Positions 37,499-49,800 of a stretch of DNA of 64,000 nt are shown piece by piece (positions within the stretch are counted from its first letter, which is position 1; each line of letters starts with the position of its first letter). The position numbers and the translations under genes were made by a program. The stretch is from Pseudisothecium myosuroides (lineage: Eukaryota; Streptophyta; Bryopsida; Hypnales; Lembophyllaceae). The stretch lies in contig OX637288.1 of NCBI GenBank assembly GCA_951799445.1, forward strand, positions 26,949,288 to 27,013,287, in the 5' to 3' direction. The notes under the pieces were generated by a model. It saw nothing but the letters and a program-made list of their open reading frames with translations. It was not told where the DNA came from and did no database searches.

Positions 37499-38545
37499 TT
37501 ACGACGACGAAGCGGGATCCTTCATTTTCCTCGCCTGAATGTGATACTCGAACCACTGAAAAATCTCCGGCGCCGCAATGCTCGAGAATTCATGAAAGGC
37601 AAAGGCGACGTTCAGCTCCTGCTCTACGTGAGCTCTCAGTTGGTTCGGAAGCAGATCCATCTCTTCCAGCGCTTTACTCCAATCAAACCACCTCGCATCA
37701 TTCTTCAACAATCTTTCCTGCGTCAAGCTCCCATTAAGCGCGGCCACCATTAGCCCAGACGTCACATTCCCTATATAAGGAATGCGCCTCGCGAACAAAT
37801 CCGGTAACACGGGCGCCTCCTGCACCAAATACTCCGTCACAGGAACGCCACTCGCAGTCATCGCCGCCATGTCAACCCTAATTTGCTTCGCACGGGCCAC
37901 ATCCTTCACCATATGCACAAACATCACGGGAGGGTACCGTACCGTCGAATTCATCAAGTTGAATCCCTTAAACCTGGCCTCCGCAACCATAAGCACGATC
38001 GCATCAAACCGAAACTGCATCGCAAACTGCGAAACAAACCATCCCCCTGTCGAAGATCCCAATGCCACAACCGGTAACCTCTCTAACCCTCGCCTCTCAA
38101 TCCATTCCTTCAAAATGTCGCCCACATATGCCAAGTCGTCCTTCAAATTCCAGCAGAAAGTGGTGCTGGAGATCGCGATGACGGCAAGCCGTCGTTGGAG
38201 GGCGGAGACCACGAGGGCGCGCTCTTCGGGTAACCCTAAACACTGCGGACAGCCAGAATGAGGGTCCCAGAAACTGCGTGCGCTGCGGCCACATCCGTGT
38301 GCGAGGAAGAGAATGGCCACCGGGGATGGAGGGATTTGGAAGACGTAATCGGTGTAGCGCGTGGCGTCGTGGTGGCGAGTGGGAATCAAGATAGGGTTGA
38401 AGACGGGGTATGTGTTGAGGATTCTCGGGAAAAAATGATGCTCCAAGGGTGATGGTGGTGAAGGTGTAGCGGAGCGCCAGCCGAAGAGGATGATGGGCGA
38501 CGTGATGAGGCAGATGAGCCAATATATGCAATTCTTGGATGGCAT
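37499..38545 (-). CDS. Alpha/beta hydrolase, single exon, membrane-anchored or secreted
   Basis: Uninterrupted 348-aa ORF with an N-terminal hydrophobic signal or anchor (residues 1-23, YWLICLITSPIILFGW). The alpha/beta hydrolase pattern is visible: a strand followed by the oxyanion-type HG (LAHGCGRSARSFW, H83-G84), then the nucleophile elbow GSSTGG with Ser165, then a C-terminal His-containing region (VAFAFHEFSS). The substrate cannot be predicted. No introns are seen. The gene is convergent with the lipase (248 bp between stop codons). The DNA around its ATG is copied into a tandem repeat upstream, so each repeat unit carries another MPSKNCIYWL-like start; the most gene-proximal unit is used here because only it continues into the hydrolase frame. 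Confidence 0.87.
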   Translation of the reverse strand: MPSKNCIYWLICLITSPIILFGWRSATPSPPSPLEHHFFPRILNTYPVFNPILIPTRHHDATRYTDYVFQIPPSPVAILFLAHGCGRSARSFWDPHSGCPQCLGLPEERALVVSALQRRLAVIAISSTTFCWNLKDDLAYVGDILKEWIERRGLERLPVVALGSSTGGWFVSQFAMQFRFDAIVLMVAEARFKGFNLMNSTVRYPPVMFVHMVKDVARAKQIRVDMAAMTASGVPVTEYLVQEAPVLPDLFARRIPYIGNVTSGLMVAALNGSLTQERLLKNDARWFDWSKALEEMDLLPNQLRAHVEQELNVAFAFHEFSSIAAPEIFQWFEYHIQARKMKDPASSS

Positions 38546-39200
38546 TCTCGCTTGCTGGAGGAATGGGTCGGCGCGGTTCTTCGATTTCTCTTTCGAAATT
38601 CTTCCACAAGAACTCCAGATGCTTCAATCTATTGCTGCAGTTCCCGTTCTGCGGATCGCGAAGCCGAAGAGGATGATGGGCGATGTGATGAAGCAGATGA
38701 AGCAATTCATGCAATTCTTGGATGGCATTCTCGCTTGCTGGAAGATTGGGCGCGGTTTGTCGATTTTTCTCTGTCGAAATTCTTCCACGAGAACTCCAGA
38801 TGCTTCAATCTATTGCTGCAGTTCCCGCTCTGCGGATCGCCAGTCGAAGAGATGATGGGCGACGTGATGAGGCAGATGAGCCAATATATGCAATTCTTGG
38901 ATGGCATTCTCGCTTGCTGGAGGAATGGGCGCGGTTCTTCGATTTCTCTGTCGAAATTCTTCCTCGAGAACTCCAGATGCCTCAATCTATTGCTGCAGTT
39001 CCCATTCTGCGGATCGCGAAGCCGAAGAGGATGATGGGCGACGTCATGAGCCACATGAGCCAATTTATGCAATTTTTCGATGGCATTCTCGCTTGCTGGA
39101 GAATGCCTGGGATTCTTCGATTCCTCTATCGAGATTCTTCCTCAAAAACTCCAGGTGCTTCAATCAATTTCTGCAATCCACGTTCTGCGGACTCCTGGCA
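38473..39200. repeat. Four-unit tandem repeat, 178-183 bp, containing the hydrolase start codon
   Basis: Units begin with CCGAAGAGGATGATGGGCGA-like sequence at 38481, 38664, 38844 and 39022. Each holds the hydrolase start region (reverse complement of ATGCAATTCTTGGATGGCAT), with start codons on the minus strand ending at 38545, 38728, 38907 and 39086. Units are diverged from one another, with small indels. On the plus strand the array is open in several frames, but these ORFs are artefacts of the repeat. Confidence 0.93.
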
Positions 39201-42200
39201 TGATTCTGACGAGACCGGTACATGGCAAAATCCCAGTACGGGGAACGATAGGTACCGCGCCCGGTACATCGCGCTAGGCACACTGCAACTCACACTGCAA
39301 AGCAATCGAACTGTCCAGCTTATTTGTCTCATTGCGGGCTTGCCACGTGTCAATCTCTACATTATTGTAGTGAAGCATAACCACCTCTATTATTGAAATT
39401 GGTATTTTAACTATTCAGTTCCGAATGGGTCATTGAGACAAGACAGCAACACTCTTCATGCATTGGTCTAATGAAACTACACCTAATTTTGACCGCTTTC
39501 TAAAACCGCGTAGGTTAGATTCTTGCCTACAATGTACTTTCACTATTCTTTGAGAGTATGATTGATTGCCCTAAATCCTATTTTTAGCACTTAAAAAAAT
39601 TATAGTTTATTCACACAATTTCTAAAAATGCATTTTAAGAGAATCTAGAATCTCCTTTTGACTACCAACAAGACCCCACATAAAAGTTTTCAATACATTT
39701 ATAGGAATGATGTTGAATTGTTTATTTGTGCAATTTTAGGTGTAGTTGTCTAACTAACTTTTTATTGACCCAACTTCTAGAAAGGTAAGTATACCCAAAA
39801 CCAACCATGCATCCAAAACCAACAAAATGTACTATTCTTGTATATTTAATATTCTTAAATGTAGGATTCAAGTACACAGTCACAAATTTGATTGATTTGG
39901 ATCATTGATTACATGTTTCCTCTATTTTTAAGGTGCACATAATTGTGTTGGTCAACTCATACTTTTCAAGATACATGACATAACATTGTATAACCAAATA
40001 ATGGTCAATTCCGTACTTTTCAGAACATATAACATAACATTGTATAACTAAGCAGTGGTCCTTCCCATGTTGAGAAGCTATAATTATACTTTCTTAGATA
40101 CTTGGGAGAAATTGGCTTATTGGTTAAAACAAGAAATGGAGTTGGCTGAAGAGCCAGGCATCAATTGTGTTTAGTATAGCCAAGCGTTTCTTTTCAAAGA
40201 TGCAAAAAAGAACCCTTGCTTTAGTACTAAACAATGTTATGATGCATTCCACTAAATGGATTCATGAACTTTTGTTCATTCAAAGCTAGAGGGATGCAAT
40301 TTTACAATAGACATATATATCCCACATATACTAGTAGTGCACATTTGCTTTCTAGAATGTAATCTATTGGTACATGAAGACCATGTGCAAGGACAAGAAT
40401 GGATATATCTACCTTAAGTTAGACTAGCCCAATCCCTTGCACTGCCCAATTCTGGCCCCTACTTTTGACCCCAATTCCATCCAATCAAGCATCCTAATCT
40501 ATTCATAAAAATATCCAAATCCATTCAAGATTTTGACTAAATTAGAGTGCATTATTGCCAAAATGGGATAACGTGTCAGTTTTTTTATTGGTGAGTACTT
40601 AAGTGCCATTAGATAATTAGAAAGGTGGGTTGTTTATGGGACGTTTATGACTTCACTCTATAGGCAGTTTTGTAATTTTAGGACAGACCACCTTAGAAAA
40701 TTCACAGAAATTACAATTTTAATCAAAAAATTATAACTCCCCTTGGATTTGATCCATGACACAAGCACACACCTTTGAAAAATATGTGCCCCTCTTGAAT
40801 TGGCCCCAAGACATTCAGATTCCAAATCAGGGTGGTAATAGGCTTGTCTACCTTAGTCCAATGCCCAAGTGAAATGAATCCAGTGACCCCTTCTCCTGTC
40901 CATTATGAGTGAGGGGATTGGACAGTTGGACCTCTGATTTTGAAGGAATCTAGCCAGTGAGTGGCTTAGAGAAAAATTCAGACGAGAATTATTGCATATG
41001 AACAACCGAAATAAACGACACACCCACCCTCAAATCAGACAGAAACCAGCACAAATTATTCAGGTCCATTTTTTTTTCTAATTTGATTTTAATTTTTTTT
41101 TAAATGCCAAAAGGATGATGAGACAAAAAAATATTTAATCTTTTTGTTGGTGTTTTTTCCACCTTCACGTGTACCACACAAGTGTTGTACCAAATTTGAG
41201 ATTCTAACCACTCAATATGCAAGTTTGGGAGCACTAGACCTTTTGCAAAAAATAAAATAAAAAAGAATTTTAAAAAACTAACTAACTAGGATATCACTAA
41301 AACTGTATGTTGCCAAAAATTAAAGCATGTGAAAGAAATTGTCTAAATTAAAATTATGCAATAATAAAGGTTGAAAATTTCAAGAAAAGACGTATTCTGA
41401 TGGTTGCATCTTTTGAAAATAGTAAAATTACTAAAAACAAAAAAATGACACACTGTCTCAACAAACTAGAATGGGCTTCTAATCAACCAATTACATTCAA
41501 GAAAAAAATTCTTTAATCCGTACATTGAGACAAATGAAGTGCACTTTGAGCACATGCTCAAGACAAAGATTATTTTATAGTCTATGTAATCTAAGACAAT
41601 GAACTTAGTTTCGAGCTCAGTTTCCAATTTTCAATCTAAATTCTTTATTTTGGAACCAAAAATTGTTCTAAGATCCCCTAGATGACAAAAATGATGTCAA
41701 ATGGACCTCTTGAAAATAGTACAAACATTTGAATATTTTCTAAATTTTTTAATAGAAGTATAAAACAATCATGTGCACTTCTCTTATGAATTTAACAACT
41801 ATTTGAAGTATAATGCAAAAATTATGGTCAAATATACTTGTTTGCTTGTAGCAAAAGTAAACATTTCTATTTGTGAAACTTCATTCTTGGAAAAATGTTT
41901 GTATAGAGATGTGCCCACATTGTCCTTCACTTAATGTAATAAGGCCAAACTTCTATGAGGGCCAAAATTAAAGAACTATAGATAAGATCAATTCCAATAT
42001 ATGGAAGTGCGTAGTTTCGAAGCTTTTAAAAATCGGTTTTTTATTTTTGACTCAAAATTTGGGCACATAACAAGAAAGCATGAGATGTGGTTGGAAATCA
42101 TGAAATGGTCGATATTTGTAACCAATAAAGACTTGTCACAACTCTTAGATCTTTTTGATTATTCCCTTGTATCTTCAATATTAACTAATTCAAGTTACTA

Positions 42201-44643
42201 AAATTGTTTAGATTATGGGTAGTGAATTCATAAATTTCAACTTAACATTTGAATTTTAAAATCAAAATAGGTTCAATTTTTTTTATATATTTTTAAATAA
42301 CAATATTATCTAAAGCTTTGCTTTTCACTATGCTAGCAATGATGATCAACTCAATCTTTTATTATTGAAAATGTTAGAAATATAGTACAAAAAGATGATG
42401 CTTTTGGGGGTTTTTTTCCTATACTTTGAAGATGTTTGTACACTATATTAAAGCTTGAAAGAATGGTCATTGTCATTTCTAGCCTTGGAGAAACGAAGCA
42501 TTAGAGGAGATCTGAGCTTCTGGAAGACCATTTCAAGGTTGTTCCCAATGTTGAGAACCAGCCCCTACTGTCAGAAAAAAAAATTATTCAAAAAAAAAAA
42601 AAAGTTTTATTAAAATGTTAAAAGAATACTAAAAAGAATTAAAAAAAAATCTGACGTGGTAGTGGCTTGGCCACATCAAATTGGCCATTTGGCAGCGTCT
42701 CAGCATTCCTGCAGAGTTCCCATAGTCCAGGAACTCATAGTCTCTTAGAAGCTTGAATCTCCTCTAATGTGAACCTCCCATCGTTGAGGCACTTTCACAC
42801 ATGCATCTACATCAAGGAATTGACGGAATACGGAATGTGATGCTTAATTGTAGCATACACCATTTTCAAAGAGCCTACACAAGGATCTGTTGGGTTGCTA
42901 CCTGACATTAGCGTATTGGTACAAGATACCTTTATAGCTTGACAACACATCTTTCAGTTGTACCTCAACTTCAAGAGACAAACGCCTTACGTGCGGCATC
43001 AATATGTTGTAGATGATGCATGATCTTTTTGTTGTAGGAGAACAAAGTTAAAAGAGCTAGTAGGTCCAAAAATTGTGAATCTTGAAGCCCCTCCTCAATG
43101 GCTACTAAACAAAATGTTCTACAATGAAATTCTTCTACATTCTACAGTCTAATCCAAAATCCTTGAAAAATCCTAGTTAAAAAAAAGAAAATTCTTAAAT
43201 TTAATCTATTTTATTCATAAATTTATTTAAATATAAACATCACCGACATTAACATGTGAGCATGGAAATGTGAGCCTATGAGCCTTGAACATGTGTAGAA
43301 GTAGATATTCTACAACCATTGAAGGTGCTATAATATAAACACCTATAGTATAGGTGTTCACAATTTTAGCACACTATTATTTTGGAAGGTTTCTATAATA
43401 TAGACACCTATAATAAAGGCGTATAGAACATAAATATTTATAATCATAGAAGGTATCTATAATAGACTTGTAGTGGGACTCATAGGCTCATGGGCTCATA
43501 GATTTTGTGCTCACATGCTAGCATTCCCCTACAAAAGGCCACACAAATTAATTGATGCAATTGTATTGACTTTCTTTAACACTATTTTTTTAGTCATCGC
43601 TTTCATTTCATGACTTTGGCCATGGATTTAGATGTGACTTCACTTTTTGAGCGAGCTTCATTTTATAATTTTGGTCGTGCCTATTTACACCTAGTGCACC
43701 TTATATTCATCAACATAGAAAAAATATAGATACAGTACATAAGGTTTACAATATTGCCCATTATTAGGAACTGTACAGACAAACCAAATAATTTTAAAAG
43801 ATGAATGTAATTATGCAGCTAATAAGCAAATAAATGAATAAAAATTATACATGTATTTATTAATAAAGGAATGAATATGTATAATAAAATAAACTAACAT
43901 ATATATAATACATAAATAAAAAAATTAATTTACATGTGTATAAATGAATTTATTCCTGAATAGTGGATGGCATGTCAACAAGCCAACCCTAAACCAGGCT
44001 TGAAAATAGAGCTCATTTTGTAAGCATGTACTTGGCTTGGAAACAAGAACCCTCTGTTGATTGCTTGGCTGAGGGATTCCTGGTCTGATTCCTTGGCTGA
44101 TGTCTCGATTCATTTTATCATCCAATTCCCCGTGGTGATGCTCTAAGGTCGTAAGCATTCAGGCGATTCATCACAAATGCACTGCGGAGTGCGGAGATGC
44201 TGGAATTAATCCGTTCCAACCAAATTCCACAAAATTCTGCCGAGAATTGACTGGAGACAGGGAAGAAGAAGCACCACATGCTACTGGTGCTCGACCTGTG
44301 TGCAATAATGTCGTTTGAGGCTACCTGGCATCAGTTGCGCAATGATATGCATTAGTGCCCGCAATTACTGAACCGAATCTCCCAATAACGAACTTGTCGC
44401 TTCTCCAGAACGGAGCTCACTCACTCACTCCATGTCGGATATAATTAATGTGGCCATTCACCATGCAAATGAACAAGTTCGAGCCTTGGCCTACAACCAC
44501 TACAAAGCTTGCACCGTCTAAAATTCTATGGTCAGGTCAAAATCAATTGCAAAAAACTAAGCGTCAATGGATCAAGTTTTGACACAGTTAACACAAAATC
44601 AAAGTTCACCTGTAGGCCAATGGATCATCGAATGTACTGTATG
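39201..44643. other. Long gene-poor AT-rich stretch
   Basis: About 5.4 kb without a supportable gene. Contents are AT-rich unique-looking DNA, scattered T/A tracts and short imperfect repeats such as the CACCTATA-type units near 43330-43420. A GGGGGTTTTTTTCC stretch near 42405 may be another fragment of the MITE-like family seen at 24022. Short ORFs (for example 42001-42201) lack protein features. Confidence 0.5.
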
Positions 44644-44722
44644 TATGTTTGTTTGTTTGTTTTTGAACAAATGAAACGGATTCAAAGTACAAAGACCGAC
44701 AGCCACAAGTGGCCTGCCGGGA
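44644..44722 (-). mobile_element. Very short 5'-truncated retroposon with 10-bp TSD
   Basis: A ~79-bp insert is bounded by the direct repeat GTACTGTATG at 44634-44643 and 44723-44732. Its plus-strand left end is rich in TTTG repeats, so on the minus strand it ends in an A-rich (CAAA)n tail. The adjoining GAACAAATGAAACGGATTCA also resembles the tandem monomers at 61354-61505. This fits a 5'-truncated SINE or LINE end. Confidence 0.6.
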
Positions 44723-44732
44723 GTACTGTATG

Positions 44733-46639
44733 ATTTAGGATGCCTCTACTTTACTCCCCGATTATCACTCGAAAGGGCATCTTTCCGCCTGATAGTCAAA
44801 ATCTCTGTCAGTGAAGGAAACGACGCAACCAAACACTCAGTGCCATGGAAGTATGGAACAGAAGGAAAAGCTCGGTCCCCTCCTGCCAGGTCACTTGTGT
44901 CTGGCAGGCTTGTGTTTTGCCTCTTAATTATGCAATGCATTTCCGTTTCATTCGTTTCAAAAAAGAAAATAAAGAACTGAAGGAAAAGCAGGCCGTCTGG
45001 TGCCAACTGCCAAGGTATCACCTGCTGCTTAGGCCCACATGGCCTAGTTAGTTGAACGATCCCAACATACTCTTCACTCACAGCTATCTCTAAGCAGGAC
45101 CACAAGTAGCGTTCTTCTTTTTCCTCTTTCGTTTGGTGACTAGTAGGTGGAGAAAGAAGGAACATCAGCAATGTCTAGATAAGGTAAGTCAACCCAAAGT
45201 GTCACCTTCCCTGTTGCTTTCCCTTCTCAACTGCGTTGTTTCACCAATACACTCAGTTCCAAGATTTCTCGACTGAATTATTAAGTACATGGGGTCAAAT
45301 TACCTACAGTATTGAATCTGAGAACACAGTACCTGTCTAATTTGAGAATTTCTTCTATTTACAGTTCGAAATTGATGGAATAACCAAGACAAACGGATCG
45401 GGTGGCTGCGGGTAAGACACTCCATTGTCTCTAGTTAGACATTGCATCTGCATCCCCGAAATGTTGTGTACAAACCTGATGGGCCAACTCCCACATGACA
45501 AGTTGTTGAAGCATTTCCATTTACTCAACCCCATTTGTCTCCAACGAGAGGATCGAGTGGACAGGAAATGCCTAAAGCGGGTACTTGCGAAAGTCGAACT
45601 TTCTCTCAAATCGATCTCACGGGAGAAAGAACATTTGTATGCAAGCAAAACAGGAGAAACAGATTTACTTCGAGAGAGAAATACGTTACCGCTGTTAAAG
45701 ATGCTGCAATTTTGAATCATCGCTTTGGAGTAACTCAAGTCAAGTCTACGTCTGTAACAGGAAGAAGCGGTTGTAGTAATGCAATCAGTATTGTCGTCCT
45801 GCAATCTCGACCTTCTGTATTACACATATTTTTAAAGTTAGACCAAGGGATGCAGATCCTCCATTCAGTTGTCTTCAATCGGGTGATTGAAGGAACGGAA
45901 GGGGAAGGTGTCCCTATAGTTTGGAGATTTAGAGTCTAAGGGGTCATGAATGATTGCGCAGCAGCTTCATCATTTCAATCCTGTGGCCCCCAAACTGCTG
46001 TGATTCGCTCTTCAAGTCAAGGTCTTTGACGTCAGACACCGGCTCCATCAATCATGTCCGTTGCGGATGCACTAGAGCTTGCAAGCTAGTCATCACTTTG
46101 TACCAGTTCACCAGTATTTGGATTCCATAGCCAAGTAGCGAACAGATAGACAGATACGGTGCAGGTAACGCCAACTTAGCTGGTGAACGCTTGAGGCAAA
46201 TCTCGGATTGATAGCGTGTTGGCAGATTATATCTCTTGAAAGCCGCTTCAGGGTGTAATCAATTGATCATCTTCACGGTCATCATGCTCTCATGAATTCG
46301 GTTGCAAAAGCATGTCGAGCGCGGAATTGAAGATCAGCAAACGTAGGCTGAGTTGATTGCTCAAACCAACGAGGAATGACGACTCAAGGTAAGCTATTGA
46401 TCGCGGCGTACACATACTTCCAAGCATCCGAAGTGCGTCCCACGCAGACAATGAGGTTCCTGAGAAATCCCAAGCACATTCCGCAGCTCTAAGGTGGCGA
46501 ACAATCTGTGTGTGACGAACACTTCTAAACGATTGATCAGAATGGATTGAGAGTGAGTCCGAAACGGCGTCGCAAGTCTTCCGAGAGCGCACAAGTTTAT
46601 ACGGTAATCACGTTCGTTAGAAAGGCGTGTTTCAGGGTA
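44733..46639. other. Spacer without a convincing gene
   Basis: Several medium ORFs occur on both strands (44746-45171 minus, 45355-45804 minus, 45535-45939 plus), but they overlap each other, lack conserved motifs and show no consistent splice structure. The region from about 46290 is probably the promoter of the LRR gene. Confidence 0.4.
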
Positions 46640-46798
46640 GCCAAAATTGTGACAGTCGAATGCGCAGAGCTTAGAGGTTCCCAAAACTGCTTCAATTTCA
46701 CTGCAATTCGCCATTTCGACGGTGCCCAAATCGTGACGTTCAAATGCTCGGAGCTTTGAGGTCCCCGAAACTGCTTCAATTTCACTGAAATTCGCCAT
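46640..46798. repeat. Two-copy direct repeat just upstream of the LRR kinase start
   Basis: Two ~80-bp units (from 46640 and 46725, period ~85) share a GTGAC-TTC/GTC-AATG block and the block ACTGCTTCAATTTCACTG. The second ends ~25 bp before the ATG at 46824, so the duplication lies in the leader or core promoter. Looser copies of the same motif occur at 47801 (GTGACATTCAAATGCTC, intron 1) and, inverted, near 49155. Confidence 0.75.
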
Positions 46799-46823
46799 TA
46801 TTACGTCGAGGAGTTTGTTTCGA

Positions 46824-49800
46824 ATGGGGGTGTTGGAACTCGTCGTCTTCCTCGCCGTGGTGGGGGTGGCGACAGGCTTGAACGCAGACGGTGTGGCGCT
46901 TCTCGCATTCAAAAGCTCCATCTGGTCTGACCCCAAGGGCGTCTTCAAAACCTGGAACACCTCCGACGCGACTCCATGTCAATGGAAGGGCATCACTTGC
47001 GTCAGAATTCAATCCACCATGGAGGATCGCGTGGTGAGTCTCGACTTGTCCAGGAAGGCACTCAGTGGCACCATTGCTCCCAGCCTCGGTTTACTCGGGC
47101 ACCTCGCGACCGTGAACCTTTCGAATAACAAATTCACAGGGCAGATTCCGAGGGAGCTTTTCAGAGTGACAACCTTGTCGCGGTTGTACCTCTCGTACAA
47201 CAACTTGACGGGGGGGATTCCAGTGGAGATTCGGAACTTGGGTTCGCAGTTGAGAGTGTTGGAGATTAGTGGCAATCGATTGAGTGAGTTGCCGCAGGAG
47301 ATTGTTGCGTGCTATCGACTTCGTAGGCTGGTGTTGAATAACAACCGGATTATGGGAGTGATTCCCCTGGGAATTGGGGCGAAGCTCAAGCAGCTGGAGA
47401 GGCTAGACTTGTCTGTGAATGAGTTCGTGGGGTCCGTCCCTGATGACTTCGGCAACCTCTCGTCGTTGCTGACCCAGGTAAGCACATCAAGCTTAAAATT
47501 AACTGAATTCTACACGACGTTGCGCGCAACAAGTGACAATCAGATGAGCAATTGCTTGTACTAGAATTGCAATAATCAATGCGATTGTTGCGCTTCCGTC
47601 ACTCGCCTGAAACATTTCAAAATGCAGTTCAGTTCACTCGAATTAGACCTAGACTACTGGCGTAATTCCCCACAGGCAGGCAGGAAGTTTTAGAACCTTC
47701 GTGCAATTTGTCGACAGTTTGAGATGTGTAGAGTGGGAGTGCGTGATCAATACACCCTGGTCAAATGCGTTTTAGTGGTGTGATTCAGAGAGTCGAAGTT
47801 GTGACATTCAAATGCTCCGCTAGAGTTTTTGATAATTAAGATCAATAGAGATCTGAAATTCATAGCCAGAGGCGATAATCCAAGAGTACCATTCTCTTGA
47901 AATTTCGCCGTTCTTTCGAATTTTTACCGTTTCTGTGGTTCTGGCAGGCGCCGCTCAATCTTTCCAACAACCACTTGTCGGGTTCCATCCCTCCTTCGCT
48001 GGCCAACCTCCGTAGCGTGCCGATCGACTTGAGCAATAACCAGCTCTCAGGTCCTATTCCCTCCGATTCGTATTTCCAGTCACAAGGACCGGTGGCGTAC
48101 GTTGGCAACGCCGCCCTCTGTGGCTCCCCTCTAAAGATTGATTGCCCGCCTGCACCATCGCCATCCTCTGTAATGAACAGTTCTACACCCGAAAGTGGCA
48201 GGAATTTCAACCAGAAGGAGGGACCCCCCTTGAGCAAGGCCGCCGTGGTTGCCATATCCGTGGGCAGCGGCATTGCGGGGTTCATGCTCATGGCCTCTTT
48301 CGTTCTCTACTTCTTCATGAGCATCCGAAACTCGAGGCTCCAAAGGGCAGACAGTGCGTCGCGGTATCTGTGCTCATGGCGAAGTGGAACTCCCGAGACT
48401 GGAGACGACGACGATGGTGACTTGGTGCACTTGAGCGGCGTGTTTTCCTTCAATTTGGAACAGCTGCTGCGCGCGGCCGCGTATGTGCTTGGGAAGAGCG
48501 ACGCGGGGATCGTGTACAAGGCGGTGTTGGACGAGGGCAGTGTTGTTGCCGTGCGGAGGCTTGGGGAAGGCGGAGAGCTGAGGCGAAAAGAGTTCGAGAG
48601 TGAGGTGAAATCCATCGCGCAGGTGCGCCATTCCCAATATACTACAGACACACTAAAATTGGTTGTGTAACATACAACATTGGTTGCAAAGTGCAAAAGA
48701 AAAATATTCAAGAATGGTGATGTGTTGAACAGGTGCGCCATCCTAATGTTGTCAGCTTGCATTCGTACTCGTGGACGCCGGAGGAGAAGCTCCTCGTGTA
48801 CGATTACCTCCCCAACGGCAGCTTGGAAACCGCTCTGCACGGTTAGTCCGACCCCCTACATTCACTAAAAAATTTCAAACTTTCAAGAAATTATCACTTT
48901 CCCAGACGCCTCGCCTAGATCCCAAACTCACACTAATAGACAGGTTCCTGGAATTCACGGATCCCTTTCAATTGCGTAAACGCGCAATGTCGGAGACAAC
49001 GATTCTGAGAAGTGAATTCGTTGCTGACATCTCATAAGTTGCAAGGAATGGCAAGTTTGGCGCGTAAATCTCATTAGACATTGACCCCTCAAAATTTTCA
49101 GAAACATGTTTTCAATGCTCACTATGCTAACAAACCCATGATACAAGTCCTAGTTCCAGAGCTCTTTGCACTTAAATGTCGCGCTTTGAAATACGCCATT
49201 TTCGTTAAACATGACCCCGAACTCCCCTGATCCCCTGGAAATCCATATTTTCAGCACTTGAACATCCCAATTCGCCATCCCAATTCGCCATCCCAATTTG
49301 TGTGCGAAGCTGTGCACATTGTGGCCTGAGTTGAATTGCGAATTTCGAGGTTTTGATTCGAAATTTGTTTCCAGGGGGATCGGAGTCGTCGTCGTCGAAG
49401 GCGACGTTGCCATGGGCCGCGCGCGTGCGGATCGCGAGCGGAACAGCGCACGGACTGGCGAACGTCCACGAGCGTAAGCAGAGTCACGGCGACGTCCGGC
49501 CGGGTAACATTCTTCTGGATGGGTTTCTGGAGCCGCGAATTGCTGGGTTGGGTGTGCGACGATTGGTGGCGCTCATGGCGCAGGCGGAGCTGAGCGGGAG
49601 CCTCGCCGCGGGTGGCAAGGGCCGCGGGGATTCCGGCCGCAGCGCTTCAGCGGTGTCGCCAGTGCCAGGTTAGCTTGCTCTCCAGCCATGTCCTTCATGT
49701 GGCGATGGTTTGTAAGATAAATGGCACCATCTAATACTATTTTAAACTATATTTTCTGTTTGTGTTTTAGAGTTTAATGACTCATAATAAGAAAGATTTG

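Noticed and set aside
38097..39396. Several plus- and minus-strand ORFs of 120-224 codons
   Set aside because: They run through the tandem repeat or opposite the hydrolase gene; their internal repetition reflects the 178-183-bp units, not a protein.
44746..45939. Overlapping ORFs of 130-150 codons on both strands
   Set aside because: No conserved motifs, no splice support, mutually overlapping; no function could be supported.
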